The notes under the pieces were generated by a model. The model made no database searches. It saw only the letters and a program-made list of their open reading frames with translations, and was not told where the DNA came from. The position numbers and the translations under genes are program-made. This document shows, piece after piece, positions 18,771-28,370 of a stretch of DNA of 64,000 bases (within the stretch, counting starts at the first letter, position 1; the number at the start of each line of letters is the position of its first letter). Source of the DNA: Vreelandella neptunia (GTDB lineage: Bacteria; Pseudomonadota; Gammaproteobacteria; Pseudomonadales; Halomonadaceae); contig NZ_CP140255.1 of assembly GCF_034479615.1 (NCBI RefSeq), forward strand, positions 2,356,001 to 2,420,000, in the 5' to 3' direction.

Positions 18771-21495
18771 CAGTCCCCGTTTCCTGTGCGTCATCGGAAT
18801 TTTTATTCGCCTGAGCGTCCTCAAGGCTGTTTTCTTCAGCGTCAGTTCCTTCAAGACCGCTTAGCTCGTCGCTCTCTTCCGGCTCATCCACGCGCACCGT
18901 CTTGACCAGCTTCTCCTCTTTGCCCAGACGAATCAGCATGACACCTTGGGTATTACGCGACGTGGTGGACACCTCTTCCACACGGGTACGCACTAGCGTG
19001 CCGCGGTCGGTGATGAGCATCATTTCATCGCTGTCATAGACCTGCATGGCCGCCACGAGCGAACCGTTACGCTCGCTGGTTTGCATGGCGATGACACCCT
19101 GACCACCACGACCACGCAGCGGGAACTCTTCTAAGCGCGTGCGCTTGCCGTAGCCATTTTCACTGGCGGTCATAATGTAGATTTGACCATCGGCGGTTTC
19201 GGCTGCAGTGCTCTCTTGGGCGCTGTCTTGCGTTTCACCTTCGGCATCCGCTTCGGCGTCGATCTGCTGACTCTTGGGAATAATCAGACTAATCACTTCA
19301 GCATCACCCGCTAAGCGCATACCACGCACGCCGCGGGCAGTACGACCCATGGCGCGGGCATTGCCCTCTTCAAAGCGAATGGCCTTGCCGTTAGACGAGA
19401 GCAGCATGGCATGATCATTACCGGTGGTAATGGCTGCCCCCACTAAGCGGTCACCCTCTTCAAGGTCAATCGCAATCAGGCCAACGCTGCGTGGGCGCGA
19501 AAACTGCTCAAGACTCGTCCGCTTAACAGTGCCTTTGGCCGTGGCAAAGAAGATGTAGTTATCAGGGTTGTAGTCGCGCACTGGCAAGATGGCGTTGACC
19601 GCCTCACCCTCTTCCAGCGGCAGCATGTTCACCAGCGGCTTACCCCGCGAGCCTCGGCTGGCGTTGGGCATTTCGTACACTTTCAGCCAGTACACTTTGC
19701 CGCGATTTGAGAACAGCAGAACGGTGTCATGAGTAGAGGCAACCAGTAGATGCTCAATCACGTCTTCGTCTTTCATAGCGGTAGCGGACTTACCGCGACC
19801 ACCACGGCGCTGGGCCTGATAATCCGACAGCGGCTGCGTCTTGGCATAGCCTGAACGCGACACGGTGACCACCATGTCCTCTTCGGCGATCAAGTCTTCC
19901 ATCGATAAATCGAGGTGACTGGCCTGAATCTCAGTACGACGGTCATCGCCAAACTGATCACGCACCGCTCGCAGCTCTTCGCGAATCACTTCCATTAAGC
20001 GGTCAGCAGAGGCCAGAATTTCGGTTAGCTCGGCAATTTTCTCAAGAATGCTCAGGTATTCATCTAGCAGCTTCTCGGTCTCAAGGCCCGTTAAGCGGTG
20101 CAGGCGTAGCTCAAGAATTGCCTGCGCCTGGGCAGGCGAAAGCCGATAAGAAGTGGCCGCAGTGTTTAAACCAAAGCCCTCTTCCAGCTCTTCTGGCTTG
20201 CAGGAAGTAGCCCCGGCCCGCTCCAACATGGCAGTCACCTGGCCAGGCTGCCAAGTCTTGGCGAGCAATTTCTCACGCGCTTCGGCCGCATTGGGCGAGG
20301 CTTTGATCAGCTCGATCACTTCATCGATATTCGAGATAGCCACCGCCAAGCCTTCCAACAGATGGCCACGTTCGCGGGCTTTCTTCAACTCATACAGCGT
20401 ACGCCGGGTAACCACTTCGCGCCGGTGGCGAATAAAGGCTTCCAGCATCTCTTTAAGATTCAGCGTACGTGGCTGACCATTTTCCAGCGCCACCATGTTA
20501 ATCCCAAACACGTTTTGCAGCTGCGTTTGAGCAAACAGGTTATTGACCACTACTTCGCCGGACTCACCGCGCTTGATTTCAATCACCACGCGCAGGCCAT
20601 CTTTATCCGACTCATCGCGCAGTTCGGCGATGCCTTCGATCTTCTTCTCTTTCACCAGCTCGGCGATCTTCTCGATCAACCGCGCCTTGTTCACCTGATA
20701 AGGCAGCTCGGTGATGATGATGTGGTCACGACCGGTTTTGTCGTGGTGCTCAATGGTGTGGCAAGCGCGCACATAGATACGCCCACGGCCTGTACGGTAC
20801 GCCGACAAAATGCCCGCGCGACCATTGATAATTGCACCGGTGGGGAAGTCAGGCCCGGGGATATACTCCATCAAGTCATCCACCGACAGCGTGTAGTCAT
20901 CGATGAGGGCCAAACAGCCGTCAATCACTTCACGCATATTGTGCGGTGGAATATTGGTTGCCATACCTACCGCGATACCCGACGAGCCGTTAATGAGCAG
21001 GTTGGGCACCTTGGTGGGTAATACGGCGGGGATACGCTCGGTACCGTCGTAGTTATCCACCCAATCGACGGTGTCTTTTTCAAGGTCAGCAAGCAGTTCG
21101 TGAGCAAGGCGCGACATACGCACCTCGGTATAACGCATGGCGGCCGCGTTATCCCCATCAATAGAACCGAAGTTGCCCTGACCGTCGACCAGGACATGGC
21201 GCATTGAGAAGTGCTGCGCCATACGTACGATGGTGTCGTATACCGCGCTATCACCGTGCGGATGGTATTTACCGATGACATCGCCGACGACACGCGCCGA
21301 CTTCTTGTACGGTTTATTCCAATCATTACCCAGTTCATGCATGGCAAACAGCACACGCCGATGAACCGGTTTAAGGCCATCCCGCACATCTGGAAGCGCG
21401 CGGCCGATAATGACGCTCATCGCATAGTCGAGATACGACTGTTTAAGCTCGTCTTCAATATTGACGGGCAAGATTTCTCTGGCGATGTCACCCAT
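18754..21495 (-). CDS. gyrA: DNA gyrase subunit A
   Basis: GyrA breaks and rejoins DNA and wraps it for negative supercoiling. The catalytic tyrosine is in [10 protein letters not shown] (about residue 122), and the GyrA-box QRRGGRGKS near residue 562 introduces the beta-pinwheel C-terminal domain. The quinolone region reads [13 protein letters not shown], with the wild-type Ser and Asp at the E. coli 83 and 87 positions. The last 45 residues are very acidic, a feature reported to tune supercoiling in E. coli GyrA. At 913 residues it is slightly longer than the E. coli protein. Confidence 0.97.
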   Translation of the reverse strand: MGDIAREILPVNIEDELKQSYLDYAMSVIIGRALPDVRDGLKPVHRRVLFAMHELGNDWNKPYKKSARVVGDVIGKYHPHGDSAVYDTIVRMAQHFSMRHVLVDGQGNFGSIDGDNAAAMRYTEVRMSRLAHELLADLEKDTVDWVDNYDGTERIPAVLPTKVPNLLINGSSGIAVGMATNIPPHNMREVIDGCLALIDDYTLSVDDLMEYIPGPDFPTGAIINGRAGILSAYRTGRGRIYVRACHTIEHHDKTGRDHIIITELPYQVNKARLIEKIAELVKEKKIEGIAELRDESDKDGLRVVIEIKRGESGEVVVNNLFAQTQLQNVFGINMVALENGQPRTLNLKEMLEAFIRHRREVVTRRTLYELKKARERGHLLEGLAVAISNIDEVIELIKASPNAAEAREKLLAKTWQPGQVTAMLERAGATSCKPEELEEGFGLNTAATSYRLSPAQAQAILELRLHRLTGLETEKLLDEYLSILEKIAELTEILASADRLMEVIREELRAVRDQFGDDRRTEIQASHLDLSMEDLIAEEDMVVTVSRSGYAKTQPLSDYQAQRRGGRGKSATAMKDEDVIEHLLVASTHDTVLLFSNRGKVYWLKVYEMPNASRGSRGKPLVNMLPLEEGEAVNAILPVRDYNPDNYIFFATAKGTVKRTSLEQFSRPRSVGLIAIDLEEGDRLVGAAITTGNDHAMLLSSNGKAIRFEEGNARAMGRTARGVRGMRLAGDAEVISLIIPKSQQIDAEADAEGETQDSAQESTAAETADGQIYIMTASENGYGKRTRLEEFPLRGRGGQGVIAMQTSERNGSLVAAMQVYDSDEMMLITDRGTLVRTRVEEVSTTSRNTQGVMLIRLGKEEKLVKTVRVDEPEESDELSGLEGTDAEENSLEDAQANKNSDDAQETGTDDTSL

Positions 21496-21647
21496 GAAAG
21501 TCAGATCCTTTGCACTGCATTGGCACTGCGAGAGTTGAAAGCGCTGGTAAACACCGCTCTGAAATTACCATAGAGCGGCGCGCAAATACTGCGCCATCAT
21601 ACCACCGCAAAAGCAGCAAGGGCAGCCAGGGAGCTCACCAAAGCCGT

Positions 21648-22082
21648 TTAGGCGCTAAATGCCTCTTTCTCCAAGGTTAACGCGGCCAACGCCTCACGCA
21701 CCTCGCCCTCGATGGCAGCGGCCTTGTTGGCGCGCATATCGAGTAGCACGAAGGTTAAATCGGCACGGGCAATGACGGTGCCATCCTTACGTACAATACG
21801 ATGGTGGCAGAGCCCGCTGCGCTCACCAACGTCGATGATCCCGGTCATCACTTCCAAATCATCCCCTTGGCGGGCAGCGGCCAGATAATCAATATTCAAA
21901 TTGACGACAACGAATGCCCGCCCGGCCTGATGGAGCTCTTTGATCATCTCTGGGTGCTGATCAAAAAAATCCCATCGCCCTTCTTCCATAAACTCAAGGT
22001 AGCGAGCGTTATTCACATGCCCGTAGCCATCCAGATGATAGCCTCTAACGCGCAGATGAACTCGCGACAGCGATGTACTCAT
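21648..22082 (-). CDS. fadM: acyl-CoA thioesterase, FadM (YbaW) type
   Basis: This hotdog-fold thioesterase of 144 residues closely follows E. coli FadM. It has RVRGYHLDGYGHVNNARYLEFMEEGRWDF at the N-terminus (catalytic Asp and the HVNNARYLEF helix), then FVVVNLNIDYL and the terminal KAAAIEGEVREAL. FadM hydrolyses long-chain acyl-CoA by-products of unsaturated fatty acid oxidation. The gene is divergent from rdgC and lies downstream of, but not in, the gyrA operon. Confidence 0.88.
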   Translation of the reverse strand: MSTSLSRVHLRVRGYHLDGYGHVNNARYLEFMEEGRWDFFDQHPEMIKELHQAGRAFVVVNLNIDYLAAARQGDDLEVMTGIIDVGERSGLCHHRIVRKDGTVIARADLTFVLLDMRANKAAAIEGEVREALAALTLEKEAFSA

Positions 22083-22223
22083 ACCGACTCCTCTATAGTG
22101 ATTGGCAACGACTCAATCAAACACAAGTTTGAAACACGTGCAACAGAGACGATTGGCGACAGCCGCTGGTAGGAATGCCCCGCTTTCGCCATAATGTGCC
22201 ACCTTTTAAACAGGATTGGCTCC

Positions 22224-23153
22224 ATGTGGTTTAAGCACTTGCATTTATACCGCCTGCACGACGCGCCCGAACTATCCAGCGATGAGCTTGCTAGCGCACT
22301 ACAAGAGCATGCCGCCAAACCACTCGGCAACGCCGACGCACGCCGTCTGGGCTGGACTGCGCCGGCTGGACGTTTGGGCGCAGGGCAGCTTGTCCATGAA
22401 ATTCAATCACATCGGCTGCTTTCAGCGCTGCGTCAAGAGCGGCTACTGCCCGCCTCTGTGGTAAAAGAGGAAGTCGATGAGCAGGTGGCGGATATTGAGG
22501 CCAGCGAAGGCCGCAAAGTGACCCGCAAAGAGAAGACAGCGTTAAAAGAGCAGGTCACCGAGAATTTATTGCCCCGCGCCTTTGTGCGAAGCCAGAAAAT
22601 TGATCTTTGGTGGGACATTCGCGGCCAGATGATTGGCATCAATGCCAGTTCACGCACCCGCGCCGAAGATATTCTGGATTTGCTTCGCGAGACCCTGGGC
22701 AGCCTAAAAGTCACCCCACTGAGCTCACAGACACTGCCTATTCGCGCCATGACAACTTGGCTAGGTGACGCGGCCAGTCGCCCGGCCGACCTTCAGCTTG
22801 GTGATCAGGTTGAACTCAAAGCTAAAGGTGATGACGGCGTACTGCGTGCTCGCCAGGTCGATTTAGACAGCGATGAAATTCAGCAACTGCTTGAGAGCGG
22901 CCGCCAAGCTAGTAAACTCGCGATTAGCCTGGAAGGACGCTTAAGTTGTGTGCTACACGATGATTTGGCACTTAAATCGTTGCGCTTTGGCGATGCCTTG
23001 ATTGAAGAAGCCGACCACGCTGACGACGGAGACGATGCGCTTGCCCGTCTGGAAACAGACTTTATTCTAATGGCGCAGGCGCTATCTACCGATATTCCAC
23101 GCTTGATAGAGTGGCTTGGCGGCGAGACCCAGCGGGAACCCGCGGCGCAGTAA
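22224..23153 (+). CDS. rdgC: recombination-associated protein RdgC
   Basis: RdgC forms a ring-shaped dimer on DNA and modulates RecA-dependent recombination. The start MWFKHLHLYRL and the segments GWTAPAGR, LLPASVV, KREK-type lysines and WWDIRGQMIGINASSRTRAEDIL are typical. The ATG at 22224, with AGGA nine bases upstream, gives 309 residues, the family length. An earlier in-frame start at 22194 lacks family character. Confidence 0.93.
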   Translation: MWFKHLHLYRLHDAPELSSDELASALQEHAAKPLGNADARRLGWTAPAGRLGAGQLVHEIQSHRLLSALRQERLLPASVVKEEVDEQVADIEASEGRKVTRKEKTALKEQVTENLLPRAFVRSQKIDLWWDIRGQMIGINASSRTRAEDILDLLRETLGSLKVTPLSSQTLPIRAMTTWLGDAASRPADLQLGDQVELKAKGDDGVLRARQVDLDSDEIQQLLESGRQASKLAISLEGRLSCVLHDDLALKSLRFGDALIEEADHADDGDDALARLETDFILMAQALSTDIPRLIEWLGGETQREPAAQ

Positions 23154-23237
23154 GGGCTCTATAGTCATTCAAGACTGTTATCCGAAGTCGTCTTTTCGCC
23201 TCGATGTTATTAATCGATACCTATTCCTAACCACCCA

Positions 23238-24443
23238 ATGGTTTATCATCCAACGGTTCGCATGACTCATCACAACAACGCTATCAACGCCTCTACCGAG
23301 ACAGACCCGTGGGCCGATATTCGGCCCTTTATGGATCATGAAGTGGCCGATGTGCTGGCCAGGCTCTCACGGGACAACGAGCTGCTGGATGCACTGACCC
23401 GCTTTCGGCTGCCGCGCATGGCGCGCTGGGCGCCATCACTGGCGCGTGTCTTTGCCAGCCGTGCCGTGCGTCGTGAAGTCAAAGACGTAACGACGGTTTA
23501 TGAGTTTCAAATGCGCATTGCCCATTACATGGAGCGCATGATTCGCACCACCACGGATGCCTTTGAAGTTACCGGCCTCGACAAACTCGACGCCAACGGC
23601 GCTTACCTGTTCATAGGTAACCACCGTGATATCTCGCTGGATCCGGCGTTCGTCAACTATGCGCTGTATCAAGCAAACCGCGGCACCGTGCGTATCGCGA
23701 TCGGTGACAATCTGCTTAAAAAGCCCTATGTCACCGATCTAATGCGGCTTAATAAAAGCTTTATCGTGCCACGCAGCGCCCGAGGCAAGCGGGCTATGCT
23801 GGCAGCGTACCAGCAACTTTCCGCCTATATTCGCCATACCATTACCGAAGACCAGCACTCAATCTGGATGGCACAGCGGGAAGGCCGGGCCAAGAACGGC
23901 ATCGACCACACAGAGCCCGCCATTATCAAAATGCTGATCATGGCCAGGCGAGCTGCAGAACGAGACATGGTATTTGGCGAGGCCATTGCTGAGTTAAAGC
24001 TGGTGCCGGTATCGATTAGCTATGAATACGACCCCTGCGATGTACAAAAAGCCCAGGAGCTACACGATATCGACACCCAGGGCAGCTACGCCAAAAGTGA
24101 GTTTGAAGATATTCGCTCCATTGTAGCCGGCATTACCGGCTCCAAAGGGCGTGTACGGCTGCACTTTGGCACGCCGGTAGGTTCTGATATGGCCACCCCC
24201 GACGAAGTCGCTGCTGAGATTGACCGCCAGGTGATTGGTGGCTATCGCTTGTTCCCCAGTCACTATTTGGCTTTAGAGGCGCTGGGCGAAGCACCGGAGC
24301 TAGTGGCACGCAAAGCCATCACTCGACAAGACCGTGAACGCTTTAATGCCCGGCTTGCCGAAGTTCCGGAGCCTCTGCGCCCCTACTGGCTTGCCCAGTA
24401 CGCGAACCCTGTTAAACACAAGGCCGGGCGACTGACGCTTTAA
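23238..24443 (+). CDS. PlsC-family glycerol-phosphate acyltransferase
   Basis: This 401-residue protein belongs to the 1-acylglycerol-3-phosphate acyltransferase superfamily. The active-site block is GNHRDISLDPAF (about residues 126-137); the histidine-to-aspartate spacing here is five residues rather than the textbook four, although an Asp also sits two residues after the His. IVPRSARGKRAML matches block II, and IWMAQREGRAKNG block III. No clear transmembrane helix is visible, so it may be peripheral. It most likely acylates lysophosphatidic acid or a related lipid; the substrate is inferred. An alternative ATG lies at 23262, and neither start has a strong ribosome site. Confidence 0.78.
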   Translation: MVYHPTVRMTHHNNAINASTETDPWADIRPFMDHEVADVLARLSRDNELLDALTRFRLPRMARWAPSLARVFASRAVRREVKDVTTVYEFQMRIAHYMERMIRTTTDAFEVTGLDKLDANGAYLFIGNHRDISLDPAFVNYALYQANRGTVRIAIGDNLLKKPYVTDLMRLNKSFIVPRSARGKRAMLAAYQQLSAYIRHTITEDQHSIWMAQREGRAKNGIDHTEPAIIKMLIMARRAAERDMVFGEAIAELKLVPVSISYEYDPCDVQKAQELHDIDTQGSYAKSEFEDIRSIVAGITGSKGRVRLHFGTPVGSDMATPDEVAAEIDRQVIGGYRLFPSHYLALEALGEAPELVARKAITRQDRERFNARLAEVPEPLRPYWLAQYANPVKHKAGRLTL

Positions 24444-24583
24444 ATCGGCGCTCTAAACCAACGCTTTAAGCTGCCATTTTAATATCGGGCAACTCATGCC
24501 CGTTGGCAGAAAAAATGCTATGGTCAACGCATTGATTGGTTTCGCATGGCGCTGTCGTCAATCGCGATCCTAAGGAGACTCCC

Positions 24584-24865
24584 ATGTCCGGTTCAGAAAT
24601 TCAGAAAACACGTATCATCAACGAGCTACGTGGCTTTATTCGCAAGCTGCTGCAAGACCCAAAGATCCTTGAGCAATCACTGGCGATTGCCAGAGAACAG
24701 CTGACCGAAGGCAATAGCCCTGCGGCGATGGCGCGGATTGCCAACGAAATTTCCGATACCACCAGCGTGCATATACCGGAAGACCCGGCCGAGCACTCTG
24801 AGGCTGATAAGCTCTTTTTAGAACTGCTGCGTGAAGTCGTTCAAGAAGAGCAAGCGCTTTATTAA
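24584..24865 (+). CDS. small conserved hypothetical protein
   Basis: I do not recognise this 93-residue protein. It is soluble and largely helical in appearance: a basic N-terminal half (IINELRGFIRKLLQDPKILEQSL) and an acidic C-terminus (SEADKLFLELLREVVQEEQALY). There is no signal peptide and no cysteine. The ATG at 24584 has a good AAGGAG site at 24572-24577. The gene has its own terminator, and metG follows. The coding pattern and ribosome site argue that it is real. Confidence 0.6.
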   Translation: MSGSEIQKTRIINELRGFIRKLLQDPKILEQSLAIAREQLTEGNSPAAMARIANEISDTTSVHIPEDPAEHSEADKLFLELLREVVQEEQALY

Positions 24866-24889
24866 CCGTTGCTAGGAAGTAACGGTATC

Positions 24890-24922
24890 GGCGAAGCGTT
24901 TAGCGACTTCGCCGTCTTTTTT
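24890..24922 (+). terminator. rho-independent terminator after the 93-residue gene
   Basis: The GGCGAAG/CTTCGCC stem (24890-24896 with 24907-24913) is followed by TCTTTTTT. It separates this gene from metG. Confidence 0.85.
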
Positions 24923-24969
24923 ACTATCGCCTGATCGGCACCCTTATTCACTCGGAATTAACCTTCACC

Positions 24970-27006
24970 ATGTCTACTACCGCCACGCGCAACATTTTGG
25001 TGACTAGCGCGCTCCCTTACGCCAACGGAGCCATTCACCTCGGTCACTTACTTGAGTATATCCAGACTGATATCTGGGTACGTTTCCAGAAAAGCCGTGG
25101 CCAGCAGTGCTACTACGTATGTGCCGATGACGCCCATGGCACCGCCATTATGCTGCGTGCCGAGCAGGAAGGCATTACCTCTGAAGCGCTGATTGAGCGG
25201 GTTTCCAACGACCACCAAACAGACTTTGCCCGCTTTGGCGTTGGGTTCGACAACTACCACTCGACCCACTCCGCTGAAAACCGCCACTTCAGCGAAATGA
25301 TTTATAAGCGCTTACGGGATAAAGGCCATATTGCCACCCGTGATATCGAGCAGATGTTTGATCCCCAGAAAGGCCTGTTTCTGGCTGACCGTTTTATTAA
25401 AGGCACCTGCCCCAAATGTGGCGCTGAAGACCAGTATGGCGACAACTGCGAAAAGTGCGGCGCTACCTATACCCCCGCCGACTTGATCAACCCCGTTTCA
25501 GCCATTTCAGGGGCAACGCCCGAAGTACGTACATCGACCCACTACTTCTTTAAACTGCCTGACTTTGCCGACTTCCTGCAGGGCTGGATTGACGACGGCC
25601 ATGTGCAGCCGCAAATCCGCAATAAGCTGATGGAGTGGTTTGAGTCTGGCTTTAACGAGTGGGATATTTCCCGGGATGCGCCCTACTTCGGCTTCGAAAT
25701 TCCCGACGCCCCAGGCAAATACTTTTATGTCTGGCTGGATGCGCCAATTGGCTATCTGGCCAGCTTCAAGAACTTGTGTGACCGCGAAGGTATCGATTTC
25801 GACAGCTACTGGAACAAAGGCTCTGATGCCGAGGTATATCACTTTATCGGCAAAGATATCGTCTATTTCCATGCGCTCTTCTGGCCCGCCATGCTGCATG
25901 GCGCTGACCTGCGCACACCCACCGCCGTCAACTGCCACGGCTTCCTGACGGTGGACGGCGCCAAGATGTCGAAATCCCGCGGCACCTTTATTAAAGCTGC
26001 CACCTACGCCGATTATCTCAACCCGGAATATCTGCGCTACTACTTTGCCGCCAAGCTTACTTCCAAAGTTGATGATTTGGATTTAAACCTGGAAGACTTT
26101 GCCGCACGGGTAAATTCAGATTTAGTCGGCAAGGTGGTCAACATTGCCAGCCGCTGCGCCGGTTTTGTTAAAAAGCTCGGCGGTGGCAGCCTCTCAAGCC
26201 ACTGCACTGAGCCACAGATGGTCGCCCGCTTTATTGCCGCCGGTGATGATATTGCCGAAGACTTTGAAGCACGGGAATTTAGCCGTGCAATGCGCAAAAT
26301 TATGGAACTGGCGGATGAAGCCAATACCTACATTGCTGATAAAGAGCCCTGGGCGCTGGCCAAGCAGGATGGCCGCGACACAGAGGTGCTTGAGATATGC
26401 TCGGTAGGCATTAATCTGTTCCGCCAGTTGATGGTCTACCTGGCTCCTGTAATTCCTGCCATGGCTGAAGAGGCCCGAGTATTTCTTAACATTGAGTCGT
26501 TGGACTGGCACACTCGTCAAAGCGTGCTCACCGATCACTCAATCAACAAATTCAAACCGCTGATGACCCGCGTTGAACGCGACAAAATCGATGCCATGAT
26601 TGAAGCGTCGAAGGAAGATCTCGTGGAAGAGCAAAAATTGAAAGAAGCGCCCAAAGGCCCGCTGGCGGAAGAGCCTATCGCTGAGGAAATCGACTTCGCC
26701 GCCTTTGCCAAAGTCGACCTGCGCATTGCGCGCATCGCCAAAGCTGAATACGTCGAAGGCGCCGACAAGCTGTTGCAATTGACCCTCGACCTGGGTGGCG
26801 AAACCCGCAACGTCTTCTCCGGCATTCGTTCCGCCTACGCCCCGGAAGCCCTGGAAGGTCGCTTAACGGTTATGGTCGCCAACCTGGCACCGCGCAAAAT
26901 GCGTTTTGGCGTATCGGAAGGCATGGTGTTGGCCTCTGCCAACGAAGATGGTATCTACCTGCTCTCCCCTGACACGGGGGCAGAACCGGGCCAGCGTGTT
27001 ACTTAA
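24970..27006 (+). CDS. metG: methionyl-tRNA synthetase
   Basis: This class I synthetase of 678 residues has the HLGH motif ([12 protein letters not shown], residues 17-28), a zinc-binding Cys4 knuckle (CPKC...CEKCG, about 147-162) and KMSKSRG near 337. The anticodon-binding helical domain follows. From about residue 575 there is a C-terminal EMAP/Trbp111-like tRNA-binding OB fold ([11 protein letters not shown] ... [19 protein letters not shown]), which dimerises the enzyme. It is upstream of the rnf operon but separated by its own terminator. Confidence 0.97.
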   Translation: MSTTATRNILVTSALPYANGAIHLGHLLEYIQTDIWVRFQKSRGQQCYYVCADDAHGTAIMLRAEQEGITSEALIERVSNDHQTDFARFGVGFDNYHSTHSAENRHFSEMIYKRLRDKGHIATRDIEQMFDPQKGLFLADRFIKGTCPKCGAEDQYGDNCEKCGATYTPADLINPVSAISGATPEVRTSTHYFFKLPDFADFLQGWIDDGHVQPQIRNKLMEWFESGFNEWDISRDAPYFGFEIPDAPGKYFYVWLDAPIGYLASFKNLCDREGIDFDSYWNKGSDAEVYHFIGKDIVYFHALFWPAMLHGADLRTPTAVNCHGFLTVDGAKMSKSRGTFIKAATYADYLNPEYLRYYFAAKLTSKVDDLDLNLEDFAARVNSDLVGKVVNIASRCAGFVKKLGGGSLSSHCTEPQMVARFIAAGDDIAEDFEAREFSRAMRKIMELADEANTYIADKEPWALAKQDGRDTEVLEICSVGINLFRQLMVYLAPVIPAMAEEARVFLNIESLDWHTRQSVLTDHSINKFKPLMTRVERDKIDAMIEASKEDLVEEQKLKEAPKGPLAEEPIAEEIDFAAFAKVDLRIARIAKAEYVEGADKLLQLTLDLGGETRNVFSGIRSAYAPEALEGRLTVMVANLAPRKMRFGVSEGMVLASANEDGIYLLSPDTGAEPGQRVT

Positions 27007-27032
27007 CCCACCGCGTAAGCGGTAGCCAAGTT

Positions 27033-27073
27033 AAAGGGCAGAGACTCACAGCGCTCTGCCCTTTGCATTTTTA
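27033..27073 (+). terminator. rho-independent terminator of metG
   Basis: The perfect 11-base arms AAAGGGCAGAG and CTCTGCCCTTT (27033-27043, 27054-27064) are followed by GCATTTTTATT. Confidence 0.87.
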
Positions 27074-27091
27074 TTACAGCGGTACTTTTAT

Positions 27092-27134
27092 TCAAACTTC
27101 CTCCTGAATAGGTTTTTCACACATCAAACTTCCT
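27092..27134. promoter_or_regulatory. direct repeat upstream of rnfA (candidate operator)
   Basis: The 11-mer TCAAACTTCCT occurs at 27092-27102 and again at 27124-27134, 32 bases apart, close to three helical turns. The second copy is 47 bases before the rnfA start. A matching pair of binding sites is the simplest reading, but the regulator is unknown. Confidence 0.35.
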
Positions 27135-27181
27135 AGCCTCCCACTAGCCAGCGCCGCCTTTTCTTCGCACAATACGCTGCC

Positions 27182-27763
27182 ATGAGTGAGTTATTTATCA
27201 TTTTGGTCAGCACTGCCCTGGTCAACAACTTCGTACTGGTTCAGTTCCTGGGTCTATGCCCGTTCATGGGCGTCTCTAACAAACTGGAGTCGGCCATGGG
27301 CATGTCCCTGGCCACTACCTTTGTGCTGACCCTGGCATCGGCCGCTAGCTTCGTGGTTTATCACGGCCTGCTTGTGCCGCTGGATGTAACCTACCTGCGC
27401 ACCATTAGTTTTATCGTGGTGATCGCCGCCGTGGTGCAGTTTACCGAAATCATGGTGCGCCAGCTGAGTCCGCTGCTGCACCAGGTGCTGGGCATTTTCC
27501 TGCCGCTGATCACCACCAACTGCGCGGTATTGGGGGTAGCTCTGCTGTCGTTGAACCGTGAATTAAGTTTTTTCCACACCACACTTTATGGGTTGGGTGC
27601 AGCACTGGGCTTCTCGCTTATTTTGGTGCTGTTTGCTGCGATGCGCGAACGTTTAGCGGGGGCGGATATTCCCAAACCCTTCCAAGGTGCGGCGATAGCG
27701 ATGGTCACCGCCAGTCTTATGTCGTTAGCATTTTTAGGGTTTTCAGGGTTGGTGCAGGGATGA
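27182..27763 (+). CDS. rnfA: Rnf electron transport complex subunit A
   Basis: RnfA (RsxA) is an inner-membrane subunit of the ferredoxin:NAD+ oxidoreductase. The 193-residue sequence has six hydrophobic helices and the conserved cysteine segments [14 protein letters not shown] (about residue 25) and [12 protein letters not shown] (about 112). In RnfA/RnfE these cysteines hold a [2Fe-2S] centre at the subunit interface. It is homologous to NqrE of the second cluster in this window. It opens rnfABCDGE-nth, the same order as E. coli rsx. Confidence 0.95.
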   Translation: MSELFIILVSTALVNNFVLVQFLGLCPFMGVSNKLESAMGMSLATTFVLTLASAASFVVYHGLLVPLDVTYLRTISFIVVIAAVVQFTEIMVRQLSPLLHQVLGIFLPLITTNCAVLGVALLSLNRELSFFHTTLYGLGAALGFSLILVLFAAMRERLAGADIPKPFQGAAIAMVTASLMSLAFLGFSGLVQG

Positions 27764-27773
27764 GGCCAGCGCG

Positions 27774-28370
27774 ATGAATAGCAGCATTGATCTCATTGGT
27801 ATCCTCAGCGCCGTCGCGGTATTAACCGGCTTGGGCATTGGTTTTGGTGCCCTGCTGGGCGTGGTTAGCGAGCGTTTTAAGCGCGAAGATAACCCGCTAG
27901 TTGAACAAATTAACACCCTGCTGCCGCAAACCCAGTGCGGCCAGTGCGGCTACCCAGGCTGTCGCCCTTACGCCGAGGCCATTAACCAGGGGGATGCGCT
28001 GAATAAATGCCCTCCGGGTGGCGAAGCGACGATTCACGCCCTTGCCGATCTTCTCGGGCGTGACCCCGAGCCCCTGGATGGCGAAGCACAAAGCGAAGCC
28101 AAGGTGGCGTTTATTCGCGAAGCGGAGTGCATTGGCTGCACTAAGTGCATCCAGGCCTGCCCGGTCGATGCGATTATCGGCGCGGCTAAATTAATGCATA
28201 CCGTCATTGAAGACGAATGCACCGGCTGCGATCTGTGTCTTGATCCCTGCCCCGTGGACTGTATCGATATGCTGCCACGCTCAGCCCCGATCACCCAATG
28301 GCAGCCGGTAGTGGCGCACTCATCAAACATGATTGCCAGCGACCGCCAACCCGCTTCAGGGGGGTCTTGA
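27774..28370 (+). CDS. rnfB: Rnf complex ferredoxin-like subunit B
   Basis: RnfB is the electron entry subunit. An N-terminal membrane anchor (about residues 8-32) is followed by an Fe-S domain with [15 protein letters not shown] (about 57-71), and then two ferredoxin-type [4Fe-4S] motifs, [12 protein letters not shown] (about 117) and [12 protein letters not shown] (about 147). Its TGA shares one base with the ATG of rnfC. Confidence 0.96.
   Translation: MNSSIDLIGILSAVAVLTGLGIGFGALLGVVSERFKREDNPLVEQINTLLPQTQCGQCGYPGCRPYAEAINQGDALNKCPPGGEATIHALADLLGRDPEPLDGEAQSEAKVAFIREAECIGCTKCIQACPVDAIIGAAKLMHTVIEDECTGCDLCLDPCPVDCIDMLPRSAPITQWQPVVAHSSNMIASDRQPASGGS

Noticed and set aside
20362..21021. Open frame of 219 codons on the plus strand opposite gyrA
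   Set aside because: It is the antisense shadow of a well-conserved gene, with no ribosome site and no recognisable protein.
23615..23650. PlsC-like motif with five instead of four residues between His and Asp
   Set aside because: The GNHRDISLDPAF block looks conserved within this branch of the family and the other motifs are intact, so it is not read as an inactivated enzyme.
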